Assembly (NCBI GenBank): GCA_902363835.1
Contig: CABJBM010000016.1
Location: 62,001-126,000 of the forward strand
Reading direction: 5' to 3'
Source: Lachnospiraceae bacterium
GTDB lineage: Bacteria; Bacillota; Clostridia; Lachnospirales; Lachnospiraceae
Length of the DNA: 64,000 nt
The notes beneath the pieces are model-generated. The model ran no database searches, was not told the DNA's origin, and saw nothing but the letters and a program-made list of their open reading frames with translations. Shown piece after piece: positions 54,164-63,967 of this stretch. The position numbers were made by a program, and so were the translations under genes. The stretch's first letter is position 1. Each line of letters opens with the position of its first letter.

Positions 54164-55873
54164 TTATTCGTAGATTTTTTTCCCGAAAATCTTTTCCAGT
54201 TTTTCAAATGAAAGCTTGGGCGTTCTGTCTTCTTTCAAAAGACCGTTTGTCTCCTGCATGACATCCGTAAGCTGGGTATAGCAAAAACCGGAAAACTTTC
54301 TGCTTTTAATCAAAAAATCCGTAATAGGCTCCAGGCGTTTTAAAAATTCCTCTTCACTTTTCACCTTATTGTAATATCCCCAGCCTTTTTCTTCTGCGGA
54401 AAAGGCAATACCGCCATACTCTGTCATCAGAACCGGCTGTCCCCGGTACGCCTCTTGATCCGCCAGAACAAAGCGGCGCTCCGCATGGCTGTTTAGGATG
54501 TCCTCCATGCAATCATACCTTCTTTCTGTTTCCGGCATCAGCTCATAATCATGTAAGGCCAGAATATCCGTGTGCTCCGTCTGCTCCCAGCCGTCGTTTC
54601 CGCTGACCAGCCTGGTTCTATCCAGGGCCTTGGCCTGATAAAACAGCATATTAGAAAAGCTCTGCTGGCTGTTATCCGTTTTTATATTTCTCATTCCCCA
54701 GCTTTCGTTGGCTGTCACCCATGTAATAATGGATGGATGGTTATAATCCCGTTCAATGAATTCAGTCAGTTCCTTGGAGGTGTTTTCCACAGTATTATCT
54801 GTATACATATAGCAGCTTGGCATCTCTCCCCAAACAAGGAATCCCAGTTTATCAGCCCAGTAATAATACCTTGGATCTTCAATTTTCTGATGTTTTCTGG
54901 CCCCGTTAAATCCCATTTTCTTTGAGAGCAGAATATCATTCCGGATGGCCTCCTCATCCGGAGGCGTAAGAAGGCTCTGGCTCCAGTAGCCCTGATCAAG
55001 AACCAGTCTTTGATACAAAACCTCTCCGTTTAACAGAATTTTTCCATTTGTAACGCAAACAGACCGAAGTCCGAAATAGCTGGTAACCTTATCATTTGGA
55101 AGATTTACCTCCATTTCAATCAAATTAGGCTTCTCCGGCGTCCATGTCAGCTGATCCCGGCGCAGATCCAAGTCAGGTAAAGCCAAAATCACCTTTCCAT
55201 AGCCATTTTCACAGGAAATTTTCAAGCTGCCCAGGTCCATTTCCACACCACCTTCTGCAGGAAGGCTGTGAAAGGATATTTCTCCATCAACACGGTCCAT
55301 GGATGAAATGAAGATTTCGCATAATGCTTCATTCCGTTCCAGATCCGGAGTTGCTTTTATTCGTTTAATATAGGGTTTTCCTGCATATTCCAGCCAGACG
55401 CTCTGCCAGATGCCGGTGGCAGGAGTGTACCAGCAGGCAAAATTCTCCCCTGTCCATGTCTGCTTTCCTCTCGGTTTATCCGCGTCACTATAATCCATAA
55501 CCTTAACCGTTATGATATTCTTTCCGTCCGATACCAGCCCGGTAATATCTGCCTCAAAGGGAGTGTGACCACCTCTGTGGCCTCCTGCATAGGTTTGATT
55601 AATATAAACCTCTGCTTCATAATCCACAGCTCCAAACTTCAAAAGCAGACTTTTTCCACTTAATCTGTCTTTCTCCACCACAAATTCTTTCCGATACCAT
55701 ACTATATGGTGAACCTCTGTATCCCCGATTCCGCTCATTTCGGCCTGATAGCAGAACGGCACCTGGATTTTCCGGTCAAATACCGGTTCATCAAAGGAAA
55801 AATCCCATTCTCCGTTCAGATCCGTCCAATCCTCTCTTTTAAAATCAGGTCTTGGAACATTATCAATGACCAT
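54164..55873 (-). CDS. GH2 family beta-glycosidase (beta-galactosidase/glucuronidase-like)
   Basis: 569 residues, three-domain core only: N-terminal jelly roll (WTDLNGEWDFSFDEP; HHIVWYRKEFVVEKD), Ig-like middle domain, and TIM barrel from about 290. Acid/base Glu in TANESWG and nucleophile Glu in MTEYGGIAF are both present. No signal peptide, so it acts on imported sugar. It lacks the long C-terminal domains of LacZ. Start is ATG 55873 (AAAAAGGAG upstream; the ATG two codons earlier touches that site). It is last in the binding protein-permease-permease-GH2 operon. Confidence 0.9.
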   Translation of the reverse strand: MVIDNVPRPDFKREDWTDLNGEWDFSFDEPVFDRKIQVPFCYQAEMSGIGDTEVHHIVWYRKEFVVEKDRLSGKSLLLKFGAVDYEAEVYINQTYAGGHRGGHTPFEADITGLVSDGKNIITVKVMDYSDADKPRGKQTWTGENFACWYTPATGIWQSVWLEYAGKPYIKRIKATPDLERNEALCEIFISSMDRVDGEISFHSLPAEGGVEMDLGSLKISCENGYGKVILALPDLDLRRDQLTWTPEKPNLIEMEVNLPNDKVTSYFGLRSVCVTNGKILLNGEVLYQRLVLDQGYWSQSLLTPPDEEAIRNDILLSKKMGFNGARKHQKIEDPRYYYWADKLGFLVWGEMPSCYMYTDNTVENTSKELTEFIERDYNHPSIITWVTANESWGMRNIKTDNSQQSFSNMLFYQAKALDRTRLVSGNDGWEQTEHTDILALHDYELMPETERRYDCMEDILNSHAERRFVLADQEAYRGQPVLMTEYGGIAFSAEEKGWGYYNKVKSEEEFLKRLEPITDFLIKSRKFSGFCYTQLTDVMQETNGLLKEDRTPKLSFEKLEKIFGKKIYE

Positions 55874-55927
55874 ATTCATTCTCCTTTTTCATCGCTTTTT
55901 TGTATTTTTTTAAAAAAGAGCTGTGTA

Positions 55928-56773
55928 TTACCCCTTTAAACCGGAAGTACTGATGCCTTCCACCAGATATTTCTGCAGACAGATAAAGATAATGACTGCA
56001 GGCAGAATGGACAGGGTTGCCATTGCAAACATTGCACCGTAATCAGAAGAAGATCCAGGATCACAAAACAATTTTAATGCAAGGCTGACCGGATATTTGG
56101 CGGACTCATTGATATAGAGCAGAGCGGAAAGAAAATCATCCCATCTCCACATAAAAGAAAAAATACTGGCCGTAATAAGTGCCGGGGAAATAAGGGGCAT
56201 GATGATCCTGGAAAATATACTATAATAAGAACAACCGTCAATCTTGGCTGCCTCATCAAGCTCTTTGGGAATTCCGTCTATGAAATTAATCATCAGGTAA
56301 ACAAAGAACCCCTGAATTGCAAAGCAATAAGGAAGTATCAGCGGCTTATAGCTTCCTACCCATCCTAATTTCTGATACCATAAATACTGTGGGATCATCA
56401 GAACCTGAGCCGGGAGCATCATGGAAAGCAGCATAGCTACAAATAAAACTCTCCTTCCAAAAAATCTGCATCTGGCAAGGCCATAGGCCACCAAAGCAGA
56501 GGAAAAGACAGTTCCCAAAGTCGCCACAACGGCTATAAACAGGGAATTCTTAAAAAAAGTCGCAAACGTAATCTTTGCAAAACCTTTCCAGCCGTTCACA
56601 TAATTAGAAAGCACAAACTTTTCCGGAATCAGCTGGCCTGCTGTTATAAAGATGGTATTGGTTTCCTTAAAAGAACTCATGACCATCCAAACCAAAGGAT
56701 AAATCATCACAAGCCCCAAACTGCAGACAATAACATGGTAAAAAACTTTTCCTATTTTTCTTTTTGTTTTCAT
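55928..56773 (-). CDS. Carbohydrate ABC permease, MalG-like
   Basis: 281 residues, six helices, EAA loop KELDEAAKIDGCSYYSIFSRIIMPLI near residue 170. Second channel subunit of the importer. Start is ATG 56773 (MKTKRKIGK), with GGAG upstream; a GTG three codons earlier is possible. Gap to the preceding permease is five bases. Confidence 0.93.
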   Translation of the reverse strand: MKTKRKIGKVFYHVIVCSLGLVMIYPLVWMVMSSFKETNTIFITAGQLIPEKFVLSNYVNGWKGFAKITFATFFKNSLFIAVVATLGTVFSSALVAYGLARCRFFGRRVLFVAMLLSMMLPAQVLMIPQYLWYQKLGWVGSYKPLILPYCFAIQGFFVYLMINFIDGIPKELDEAAKIDGCSYYSIFSRIIMPLISPALITASIFSFMWRWDDFLSALLYINESAKYPVSLALKLFCDPGSSSDYGAMFAMATLSILPAVIIFICLQKYLVEGISTSGLKG

Positions 56774-56778
56774 CTGTC

Positions 56779-57690
56779 TCACACTCCTTCCGTATAAACC
56801 CAGAATTTCTTTGTTGCGAACAGAATCATTGTTATGAAACCTATAATTCCCAGCATTACCCAGGCCAAAGCCGCCCCGTATCCGGTATTATAGAACTCAA
56901 AGGATTGCTGGTACATATAAACGGTATAAAACAAAGTGGAATTCAGCGGTTTTCCCTGGGTAATGATAAAGCATTGTGTGAATGCCAGGAAACCATTGAT
57001 CATCTGCATGACCAGATTAAAGAAAATAGTGGGTGTTAACAGAGGCAAAGTGATTTTGAAAAACTGAGAAACTTTATTTGCGCCGTCTACTCTGGCAGCC
57101 TCATAAAGAGTCACCGGAATCTGCTTTAAAGATGATAAGAAAATCAGCATAGAAGAACCAAACTGCCAGACTGCCAGGACAATAAGGGTCCAGATCGCTG
57201 TATTCTTATTTCCAAGCCATGCAAAGCTGGTCTGAATCCCAAAAATACCCAAAAGATGATTGATCACACCGTCGGTTGCAAACATTCGCTTCCACAAAAT
57301 GGCGACTGCCACGGAACCTCCAATAATGGATGGAAGATAGTAAGCCGCCCGGTAAAAGCCGGTTGCCATTGTTGTATTAAGCAGAAGCATGGCCACCATA
57401 AGTGCAAAAACCAAACGCAGAGGAACCGATACCAAGGCGAAATAAAACGTAACCCCTATGGTCTGAAAAAACACTTTATCATCAGTAAACATTTTTATGT
57501 AATTTTTAAGCCCTGCAAAAACAGGCGGCGATAAAATGTTATAATCGCATAAAGAATAGTAAAAGGAAATTCCCATGGGCACCACCATGAACAACAGAAA
57601 GCCTACGATAAACGGAAGGCTGAATATCACTCCCGCTGTACTTTCTTTGTTCAGGAAATGCCTGAGTCCTGCACCTTTGTTATCTTTCAT
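56779..57690 (-). CDS. Carbohydrate ABC permease, MalF/UgpA-like
   Basis: 303 residues, six helices, EAA loop TLYEAARVDGANKVSQFFKITLPLL near residue 205. First channel subunit. Start is ATG 57690 (MKDNKGAG), six bases after GGAGG; longer frames start at or before the ribosome site. Separated from the binding-protein gene by two hairpins. Confidence 0.93.
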   Translation of the reverse strand: MKDNKGAGLRHFLNKESTAGVIFSLPFIVGFLLFMVVPMGISFYYSLCDYNILSPPVFAGLKNYIKMFTDDKVFFQTIGVTFYFALVSVPLRLVFALMVAMLLLNTTMATGFYRAAYYLPSIIGGSVAVAILWKRMFATDGVINHLLGIFGIQTSFAWLGNKNTAIWTLIVLAVWQFGSSMLIFLSSLKQIPVTLYEAARVDGANKVSQFFKITLPLLTPTIFFNLVMQMINGFLAFTQCFIITQGKPLNSTLFYTVYMYQQSFEFYNTGYGAALAWVMLGIIGFITMILFATKKFWVYTEGV

Positions 57691-57728
57691 AGACATCCTC
57701 CATTCATGGATAACTGTATACTTAGTCA

Positions 57729-57786
57729 AGCGGGCATTGGCAATCCGCTTCGCTGCTTATCAGGTGGAGCTTTTACTCCACCTGAT
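57729..57786 (-). terminator. Two hairpins between binding-protein and permease genes
   Basis: ATCAGGTGGAG/CTCCACCTGAT (11 bp, 57759-57786) and a smaller AGCGG/CCGCT stem (about 57729-57750). No T-run follows, so they are more likely mRNA stabilisers or partial attenuators; the first importer has a hairpin at the same place in its operon. Confidence 0.6.
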
Positions 57787-57795
57787 TGGGTTCAA

Positions 57796-59151
57796 TTACT
57801 TTTTGCTCATAATATTATTGGCCCCGTTAAAGAATTCTTCTGCGGCTGTAGCTGCATCATATGCACCATAGCACAGCTGTTCCTGGACCTGATTTAACAG
57901 ATTGGAAACCTCACTTGCGCCGTCTGGCTGGGGTGGATTGATGGGAGAACAATTAGGGGTTACAACCTCATTGATATAACGGATTACTTCCTGATCCACA
58001 TCACTCATCTTAGGTGCCAGCTCTTTGGAAATAACACTGGAGGCCGGAACTCCTCTTTCGCCCAGCAAAATGTTGTTTGCCTCGCTGGAATTGGTCAGGA
58101 AGTTAAGAACCTTAACTGCTTCTTCCGGATTCTTTGTATGAGCGCCGACAGAGAAAAACATGCTGGATTTTAAATAACCGGATTTCTTCGGATCTGCTGA
58201 CGGCCAGGTGGTAATACCGATTTCCATGCCCTCAGGAGCTGCTTTTTGAATAGCAGTCAGCTGATTAGAGTTATAAAAAGCACACCAGGACATGGTTTCA
58301 GGACCGGAGCCGTAAACAAGAGGCTCCTGTTCAACGGAACCGATGGAAAGCTCTGCAAATACACCTGGATCAATAAACCAGCCTTCCTTAATTCCTGTCT
58401 CATACATCTGGAAAAATGGAAGATAATCGTTTGCAGTTCCACCCATCTTTTTGTCTCCATAAAGAACAATATCATAGCTTCTCATAAAATAATCCAGATA
58501 AGCTCCCGCATTATAATAGGCAATGTTTGTTTTATACCCTGTTTTTTCGTAAACCTGACGGCATACATCAATGAATTCATCCGTAGTCATGTAATCCTTG
58601 ATTTCAATGCCATTTTCTTCGAGAAGAGTTTTATTATACAGCAGAGAGGGTGCATTAATTCCCGCACAGATCGCGTATACCCCGTCATTTACCGTACCGC
58701 TGGCTATGGTATTGTCAGAAATGTTGGAAACATCCAGGGTACCGTCTTCCATATACGGCTTTAAATCTACCAGCAGTCCGTTTTTTACATATTGATCAAT
58801 AAACGAATAATCCATCTGAACAAGATCCGGAATCGCCTGTCCTGCTGCGGAAGTAGCCAGTTTATTCCAGTAATCAGACCACTCGGAAAACTGTCCTTCT
58901 ATGGTTATCCCCGGGTTCTGCTCCCCATATAAGTCTAAGGCAGCCTGAGTTTTCTCGTTTCTGACCTGATTTCCCCACCAGCTCATGGTCAGCTTAACAT
59001 CTCCGCCTGCATTTTTTGCACTTGCCGCGGCAGTATCTTCTGCAGCAGAACCTGCTGTAGTATCTGCAGTTGTGGATGTGCCGCCTCCGCAGCCGGCAAG
59101 TGAAGCCGCTGCCATAGCTGCCGCCAATAGTAACACAATTCTTTTCTTCAT
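57796..59151 (-). CDS. Extracellular sugar-binding lipoprotein, ABC importer
   Basis: 451 residues. Lipoprotein signal MKKRIVLLLA...LAGC with Cys21, a Thr/Ala/Ser-rich linker, then a family 1 binding domain (KLTMSWWGNQVRNEKTQAALDLYGEQNPGITIEGQFSEW). Start is ATG 59151 with GGAGGAAGG upstream. First gene of the operon with two permeases and GH2, transcribed away from the kinase gene. Substrate probably an oligosaccharide suited to GH2 and GH105. Confidence 0.94.
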   Translation of the reverse strand: MKKRIVLLLAAAMAAASLAGCGGGTSTTADTTAGSAAEDTAAASAKNAGGDVKLTMSWWGNQVRNEKTQAALDLYGEQNPGITIEGQFSEWSDYWNKLATSAAGQAIPDLVQMDYSFIDQYVKNGLLVDLKPYMEDGTLDVSNISDNTIASGTVNDGVYAICAGINAPSLLYNKTLLEENGIEIKDYMTTDEFIDVCRQVYEKTGYKTNIAYYNAGAYLDYFMRSYDIVLYGDKKMGGTANDYLPFFQMYETGIKEGWFIDPGVFAELSIGSVEQEPLVYGSGPETMSWCAFYNSNQLTAIQKAAPEGMEIGITTWPSADPKKSGYLKSSMFFSVGAHTKNPEEAVKVLNFLTNSSEANNILLGERGVPASSVISKELAPKMSDVDQEVIRYINEVVTPNCSPINPPQPDGASEVSNLLNQVQEQLCYGAYDAATAAEEFFNGANNIMSKK

Positions 59152-59182
59152 GAAACCTTCCTCCATTCATTTACTTTTGCTG

Positions 59183-59198
59183 TATTAAGCGTTTTCAT
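59183..59198 (-). promoter_or_regulatory. Candidate catabolite-response element (cre)
   Basis: ATGAAAACGCTTAATA fits the cre consensus WTGNNARCGNWWWCAW except for two positions, and overlaps the -10 region of the binding-protein promoter, where CcpA repression would be effective. Confidence 0.5.
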
Positions 59199-59225
59199 TA
59201 TACTTCCCACGATTATTCCAGTAAA
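59197..59225 (-). promoter_or_regulatory. Promoter of the GH2 sugar operon
   Basis: TTTACT, 17 bases, perfect TATAAT (59197-59202) on the minus strand, about 45 bases before the ATG at 59151. The weak -35 suits a gene that needs an activator, presumably the neighbouring response regulator. Confidence 0.55.
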
Positions 59226-59246
59226 TGAGTAAAACCGGGTTCCAAG

Positions 59247-59273
59247 TTGAAAAAACCGTGTTGTCTGTATAAT
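59247..59273 (+). promoter_or_regulatory. Weak divergent promoter for the kinase gene
   Basis: TTGAAA, 15 bases (short), TATAAT (59268-59273), about 95 bases before the kinase start. Confidence 0.4.
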
Positions 59274-59366
59274 TTGAATAGTTCTTTTCCCTAACCGGTT
59301 GTTTTGCTGAGATGTTTTATATATAATTTAGCTGTCATTAGTTCAGTACGCGAAAGGCGGTTCTTT

Positions 59367-61148
59367 ATGAAGCAGTTTATTAGAAATCTCTCTTTAAAAA
59401 AGAAGATTCATTCCATTGTATTTGTTTGCATCATCCTTTTGGCTTTCGTTTCTCTGTTCAGTATTCATCTGGTATCCAAGGCCCACCAAAAGGTGCTCTA
59501 TCAATCTGTGGCCTCCTCCTTATCCTATACTGCCAAAGAGCTGAATAACCGGCTGGACAATGTTTCCACCATGGCCGATATGTTTCTGGCTGATACCATT
59601 ATCCAAAACGGACTTGGTACTTTAAAGGATTCTTCCAGCGTTCAGGACCGTACCATTGCATACAAAGCCCTTTACGGAACTTTAAATGAATATTATTTTT
59701 CCTTCCGGAAAAACAATATTAACTTTATGAGCCTTTATCAGGACCGTTTTTCCATTCATACCCATATTTCAGCGGAAAATACTCTTCCGGAAGCCGTCAC
59801 TCAGGACCTTGTCACAAGAGGCGAAAATGCAAAAGGACGTACACTCTGGATTACTGACTACAGCGATGAATACGGCCTGTTTATGGTCAAGAATCTGCGG
59901 AGGTCGGAATATTTAAGTCTTGATTCTCTTGGAACGCTTGTTGTCAGCTTAAATATTGACGGGCTGATCAAGGCTGCCACCGGCACCAGCCACTTTTATG
60001 ATGATACCCGTTATATCCTTTACGGTCAGAAGGACTTGATCTATAACTCCTCCAGTTTAAAAGCCAACGAAATGTCACTTTTTGATAATTTTTTCCATTC
60101 CAGATACGGTCTTGTAAATCCTGATGGGAACAGCTTTTTTTACGTAAAAGGAATCATACCGGAATTTGACTGGGATTATGTTTGTCTGATTCCATATGGC
60201 AGCATCTCGGATTCTCTCCGCACCAGCTTAAAAATCTGCCTGACAATCATTACAGTCTCCATAGGGCTGGCCATCCTGCTCTCCTCTGCTTTGATTGACT
60301 CTATTACAAGGCATTTTGACAATCTGCTGTTAAAAATGGAACGCTTTGCGGCAGGGCAGACCGAAACACCGCAGATTTCCTACGATTACAGTAAACGCAC
60401 CGATGAATTGGGCATTTTACACTCCTGCTTCGACCAGATGGTGGATAAAGTAAACCAACTGATCCGGACCAATTACCTAAACGAAATCCTTATAAAAGAA
60501 GCCCAGCTAAAAGCCCTGGAAACTCAGATGAATCCACACTTTTTGTACAACACCCTGGAATCCATCAACTGGAGGGCAAAGACCATTGGGGCAAAAGATA
60601 TTTCTTCCATGACGGAATCCCTGGGCACTCTCCTTCGAATTACACTGGACCAGAAACACAAAGAAGTCCCTTTAAGCCGGGAGCTGGAACTTGTGCAATG
60701 CTATATGACAATCCAGAAATACCGGTATGAGGACCGGCTGGAATATGAGATATCTGCTCCCCAGCATCTCTTCGGATGTGCTGTACTGAAACTGACTCTC
60801 CAGCCACTGGTGGAAAATGCCATCCGCTATGGATTGGAGGAGAATACGGAGGAATGCCGGATTCAGATTGTAGCTGAATCAGATGGTTCCACCCTTTTTG
60901 TTTCTGTAAAAAATAACAGTTCCTTTTTTGAAGACGACCTTTTAAAGAAACTGAAAACACACAAAATAGAACCTCATGGTTTTGGAATCGGTCTTTTAAA
61001 TATTCTGGAGCGAATGGAGCTTACTTATGGAGAAAACTACGGACTTACCCTCTATAATGAGGAAGACCAGGCTGTCGCCCAGTTATCTTTTCCCCTAAAT
61101 CCTACGCTTCATGCCATTTCTGATACGAAAGGAGATCGCAAATGCTGA
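59367..61148 (+). CDS. YesM-type sensor histidine kinase
   Basis: 593 residues from ATG 59367 (AAAGGCGG 7 bases upstream). Transmembrane helix about 15-36, extracellular domain to about 285, second helix (ICLTIITVSIGLAILLSSALI), HAMP, then His_kinase with phospho-acceptor His391 in QMNPHFLYNTLESINW and HATPase with LVENAIRYGLEEN and GFGIGLLNI. Partner of the overlapping regulator; divergent from the transporter operon, the usual YesMN layout. Confidence 0.93.
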   Translation: MKQFIRNLSLKKKIHSIVFVCIILLAFVSLFSIHLVSKAHQKVLYQSVASSLSYTAKELNNRLDNVSTMADMFLADTIIQNGLGTLKDSSSVQDRTIAYKALYGTLNEYYFSFRKNNINFMSLYQDRFSIHTHISAENTLPEAVTQDLVTRGENAKGRTLWITDYSDEYGLFMVKNLRRSEYLSLDSLGTLVVSLNIDGLIKAATGTSHFYDDTRYILYGQKDLIYNSSSLKANEMSLFDNFFHSRYGLVNPDGNSFFYVKGIIPEFDWDYVCLIPYGSISDSLRTSLKICLTIITVSIGLAILLSSALIDSITRHFDNLLLKMERFAAGQTETPQISYDYSKRTDELGILHSCFDQMVDKVNQLIRTNYLNEILIKEAQLKALETQMNPHFLYNTLESINWRAKTIGAKDISSMTESLGTLLRITLDQKHKEVPLSRELELVQCYMTIQKYRYEDRLEYEISAPQHLFGCAVLKLTLQPLVENAIRYGLEENTEECRIQIVAESDGSTLFVSVKNNSSFFEDDLLKKLKTHKIEPHGFGIGLLNILERMELTYGENYGLTLYNEEDQAVAQLSFPLNPTLHAISDTKGDRKC

Positions 61149-62668
61149 AATTAATTATTGCTGATGATGAACGAATGATCCGGGAGTCTATTTCTTCCCT
61201 CATTGACTGGAACAGCCTGGGCATCGAACTGATCGGAACCTGCCGCGACGGCATTGAGGCCTATAACATGATTCTCGATGAATCGCCGGACATTGTTATG
61301 ACTGACATACGGATGCCCGGTCTGTCAGGATTGGAATTGGTAGAACGTATTTCCCAGGCCGATATGGATACCCAGTTTATCCTTTTGTCTGGCTTTGGAG
61401 AATTTGAATATGCAAAACAGGCGATGAAATACCGGGTCCATCATTATCTTCTCAAGCCATGCAACGAGGAGCAAATCATGGAAAGCATGCGGGATGTGAT
61501 CCAGGAATACTATCACCGCCAGGCGTTTCAGGATTTGAGAGAACGCCAGAAGGCATTGACTGCCAACTTACACCACAGCATTCTGGCAAATATTATTAAC
61601 GAACTGATTTTTCTGTCTGAACCGGCGGAATTTGTCTGGAACGCCTATTCCGGATTTATGGATTTCTATAATACAGGATATGAAATGTGTTTTCTCCACT
61701 ATCTGGAAGAAGATCATTTTATCTCTGTTTTAAGCCGCATTTACGATTACATGGCCGAACATGCGCCTGGTATCGAATTATACTGTATCTATGTAAAAAA
61801 CTCCCTGATTCTGTTTTTTGAAGGATACCAGGTCTCCTATGATCCATTGGATTCCTTCATGCAAAGCTTAAATCCAAAAGCACAATCTGTGGAACTGGAT
61901 TATAAACGTTTCACCTTTTCAGGCCTGGGAAAGCTTTTAGAGACCCTGATTACAAAGATCAGACGTTACGGAATCATTTATTTTATGAACGGACTTCAGC
62001 CGGTCCCTACCTGTAATTATAAAAATTTGATTTCCAAAATCGAAGAGCTGACTACACTTTTGATTCAAGCAAACGGTTCAGCGCTGAGATCACATCTGGA
62101 TGAACTCACTGCAATTTTAAACGACATCACCAACCCCGATTTTTTAAAGCAGGCAGGTTCACGGATTCTGATTAAATTTGCTACGGAAAGCAGCTATCTT
62201 TCATCCGTAGACACTACGGAATATTTAATGGATTTAAACCAGCAGAGTGAAATTTCCGGCATCCGCGCCATGTTATGTGAAAAACTTAACGAGGTCTTAA
62301 AAGAACCGTCCAGCCTTTCTCAGCGATACAGTCCTTTTATTGAAAAGGTCATGCAGTATGTGGAAGAACATCTGGATAATCCTAATCTTACATTGAAATG
62401 CATTGCTGAAAGTTACCTTTTTATGAATGTGGATTATGTCAGCAAACGGTTCAGCAAGGAAACAAAACAAAAATTCTCAAACTACATCACTACCCTGCGC
62501 ATCCAAAAAGCCAAACAGTTATTGGCAGAAGGCCATACCGAACAAATTCAATGGGTTGCCCAGCAGGTGGGATGTGGAAATAACCCCCAGTATTTCAGCC
62601 AGATTTTCAAGAAAAACACGGGGATGACACCTAGCGCATATGCTAAAAAGTTAAACGGAGGAGAATGA
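61142..62668 (+). CDS. YesN-type response regulator with AraC domain
   Basis: 508 residues. Receiver domain with phospho-acceptor Asp55 (IVMTDIRMPG) and Lys in YLLKPCN; C-terminal AraC helix-turn-helix pair (YVEEHLDNPNLTLKCIAESYLFMNVDYVSKRF; QVGCGNNPQYFSQIFKKNTGMTPSAY). Its ATG overlaps the kinase stop by seven bases. Expected to activate the divergent importer-GH2 operon and the GH105 gene starting two bases downstream. Confidence 0.93.
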   Translation: MLKLIIADDERMIRESISSLIDWNSLGIELIGTCRDGIEAYNMILDESPDIVMTDIRMPGLSGLELVERISQADMDTQFILLSGFGEFEYAKQAMKYRVHHYLLKPCNEEQIMESMRDVIQEYYHRQAFQDLRERQKALTANLHHSILANIINELIFLSEPAEFVWNAYSGFMDFYNTGYEMCFLHYLEEDHFISVLSRIYDYMAEHAPGIELYCIYVKNSLILFFEGYQVSYDPLDSFMQSLNPKAQSVELDYKRFTFSGLGKLLETLITKIRRYGIIYFMNGLQPVPTCNYKNLISKIEELTTLLIQANGSALRSHLDELTAILNDITNPDFLKQAGSRILIKFATESSYLSSVDTTEYLMDLNQQSEISGIRAMLCEKLNEVLKEPSSLSQRYSPFIEKVMQYVEEHLDNPNLTLKCIAESYLFMNVDYVSKRFSKETKQKFSNYITTLRIQKAKQLLAEGHTEQIQWVAQQVGCGNNPQYFSQIFKKNTGMTPSAYAKKLNGGE

Positions 62669-62669
62669 C

Positions 62670-63782
62670 ATGACAAACAAAGAATTACTGCCAAAAATCC
62701 ATCTTGTGATGGACAAACTGATGAATCTTGGAGGAGGCGACTATGAAAACGACCGCTCCGTAGGAAAGGAAGACGCAAGCCGCGGCATCATTGCCAGAGA
62801 CTTCGGAATTGAAGAATGGGACTGGCCTCAGGGCGTAGGCCTTTATGGTCTTTTAAAGCTTCAGAGGTTTTACGGAGATAACCGTTACTTGGAATTTTTT
62901 GATAACTGGTTTGAGAACAATTTAAAGAAAGGACTTCCCAGTAAAAATATTAATACCACTGCCCCCTATCTGGTTTTAGCCGAACTGCTTGATACTCTTA
63001 ATAACCCGGAATACGAAAAGTTATGTCTGGATCATGCCCGCTGGCTGATGACCGGGCTTCCAAGAACAAAGGAAGGCGGCTTCCAGCATGTGGTAACTGC
63101 AATCGGAAACCGGGACGGCGTCCTGTTAAACCATGGAGAAATGTGGATTGATACGTTATTCATGGCAGTTCTGTTTTTAAATAAAATGGGCCATCGGTTC
63201 CAGGATCAGGAGTGGATCAGTGAAGCTCTTCATCAGGTATTATTACATATCAAATACTTATACGACAAACATACGGGATTATTTTATCACGGCTGGAGTT
63301 TTCCGTTAAATAATAATTTCGGAGGAATCTTCTGGTGCAGGGGCAATTCCTGGTTTACCTATGGAATTCTGGAGTTTATTGAGTCCTATGAAGGAACTCT
63401 TGATAAAGGACTTCTCACTTACCTGACAGATACCTATAAAGCCCAGGTAAATGCTCTGAAAGACTTACAGGCCCCATCTGGTTTATGGAATACCGTTCTT
63501 GTGGATCCTGCAAGCTACGAAGAAGTTTCCGGTACGGGAGCAATCGCCGGCGGTATATTAAAAGGGATAAAAATGGGCATTCTCGATGAATCATACCATG
63601 AATGTGCAGACCGGGCAATAAAAGCGATATGCAAAAACATAGGAGAAGATGGAACCGTTTTAAATGTTTCCGCAGGAACCGGAATGGGCTATGATGCAGA
63701 TCATTATAAAAATATTACCATTCGTCCCATGGCCTACGGACAGTCATTGGCTCTGATTTCACTGATCGAAGCATTGAATTAA
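62670..63782 (+). CDS. GH105/GH88 unsaturated uronyl hydrolase (YteR/YesR type)
   Basis: 370 residues, (alpha/alpha)6 barrel without signal peptide. Removes the unsaturated uronic acid left at the non-reducing end by polysaccharide lyases. Motifs: [19 protein letters not shown] near residue 48, catalytic-type Asp161 in [22 protein letters not shown] and [23 protein letters not shown] precedes the ATG. It is in one unit with the kinase and regulator, so the locus handles lyase products such as rhamnogalacturonan fragments (inference). Confidence 0.92.
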   Translation: MTNKELLPKIHLVMDKLMNLGGGDYENDRSVGKEDASRGIIARDFGIEEWDWPQGVGLYGLLKLQRFYGDNRYLEFFDNWFENNLKKGLPSKNINTTAPYLVLAELLDTLNNPEYEKLCLDHARWLMTGLPRTKEGGFQHVVTAIGNRDGVLLNHGEMWIDTLFMAVLFLNKMGHRFQDQEWISEALHQVLLHIKYLYDKHTGLFYHGWSFPLNNNFGGIFWCRGNSWFTYGILEFIESYEGTLDKGLLTYLTDTYKAQVNALKDLQAPSGLWNTVLVDPASYEEVSGTGAIAGGILKGIKMGILDESYHECADRAIKAICKNIGEDGTVLNVSAGTGMGYDADHYKNITIRPMAYGQSLALISLIEALN

Positions 63783-63797
63783 AATCAATACAAACAC

Positions 63798-63845
63798 AAA
63801 AAAACCAGTAAGTACAAGATTTTCCTTGTAATTACTGGTTTTTCT
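63798..63845. terminator. Shared terminator of GH105 gene and tRNA-Gln copy 2
   Basis: AAAACCAGTAA pairs with TTACTGGTTTT, with an inner TACAAG/CTTGTA stem; T-run on the plus strand and A-run (T on minus) on the other side. Confidence 0.9.
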
Positions 63846-63850
63846 TATCA

Positions 63851-63922
63851 CTGGGCTACAAGGATTCGAACCTTGAAATGACGGAGTCAGAGTCCGTTGC
63901 CTTACCATTTGGCGATAGCCCA
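63851..63922 (-). tRNA. tRNA-Gln (anticodon CTG), copy 2
   Basis: Identical to the tRNA at 53976-54048 apart from a variable region of five bases (CATTT) instead of six. Same acceptor, anticodon loop CTCTGAC and T arm; discriminator G. Confidence 0.95.
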
Positions 63923-63938
63923 TCAATGCAACGAATGT

Positions 63939-63967
63939 ATTATACTATAGCTTTCCATTCTGGTCAA
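63939..63967 (-). promoter_or_regulatory. Promoter of tRNA-Gln copy 2
   Basis: TTGACC (63962-63967), 17 bases, perfect TATAAT (63939-63944), 16 bases before the tRNA. Confidence 0.8.
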
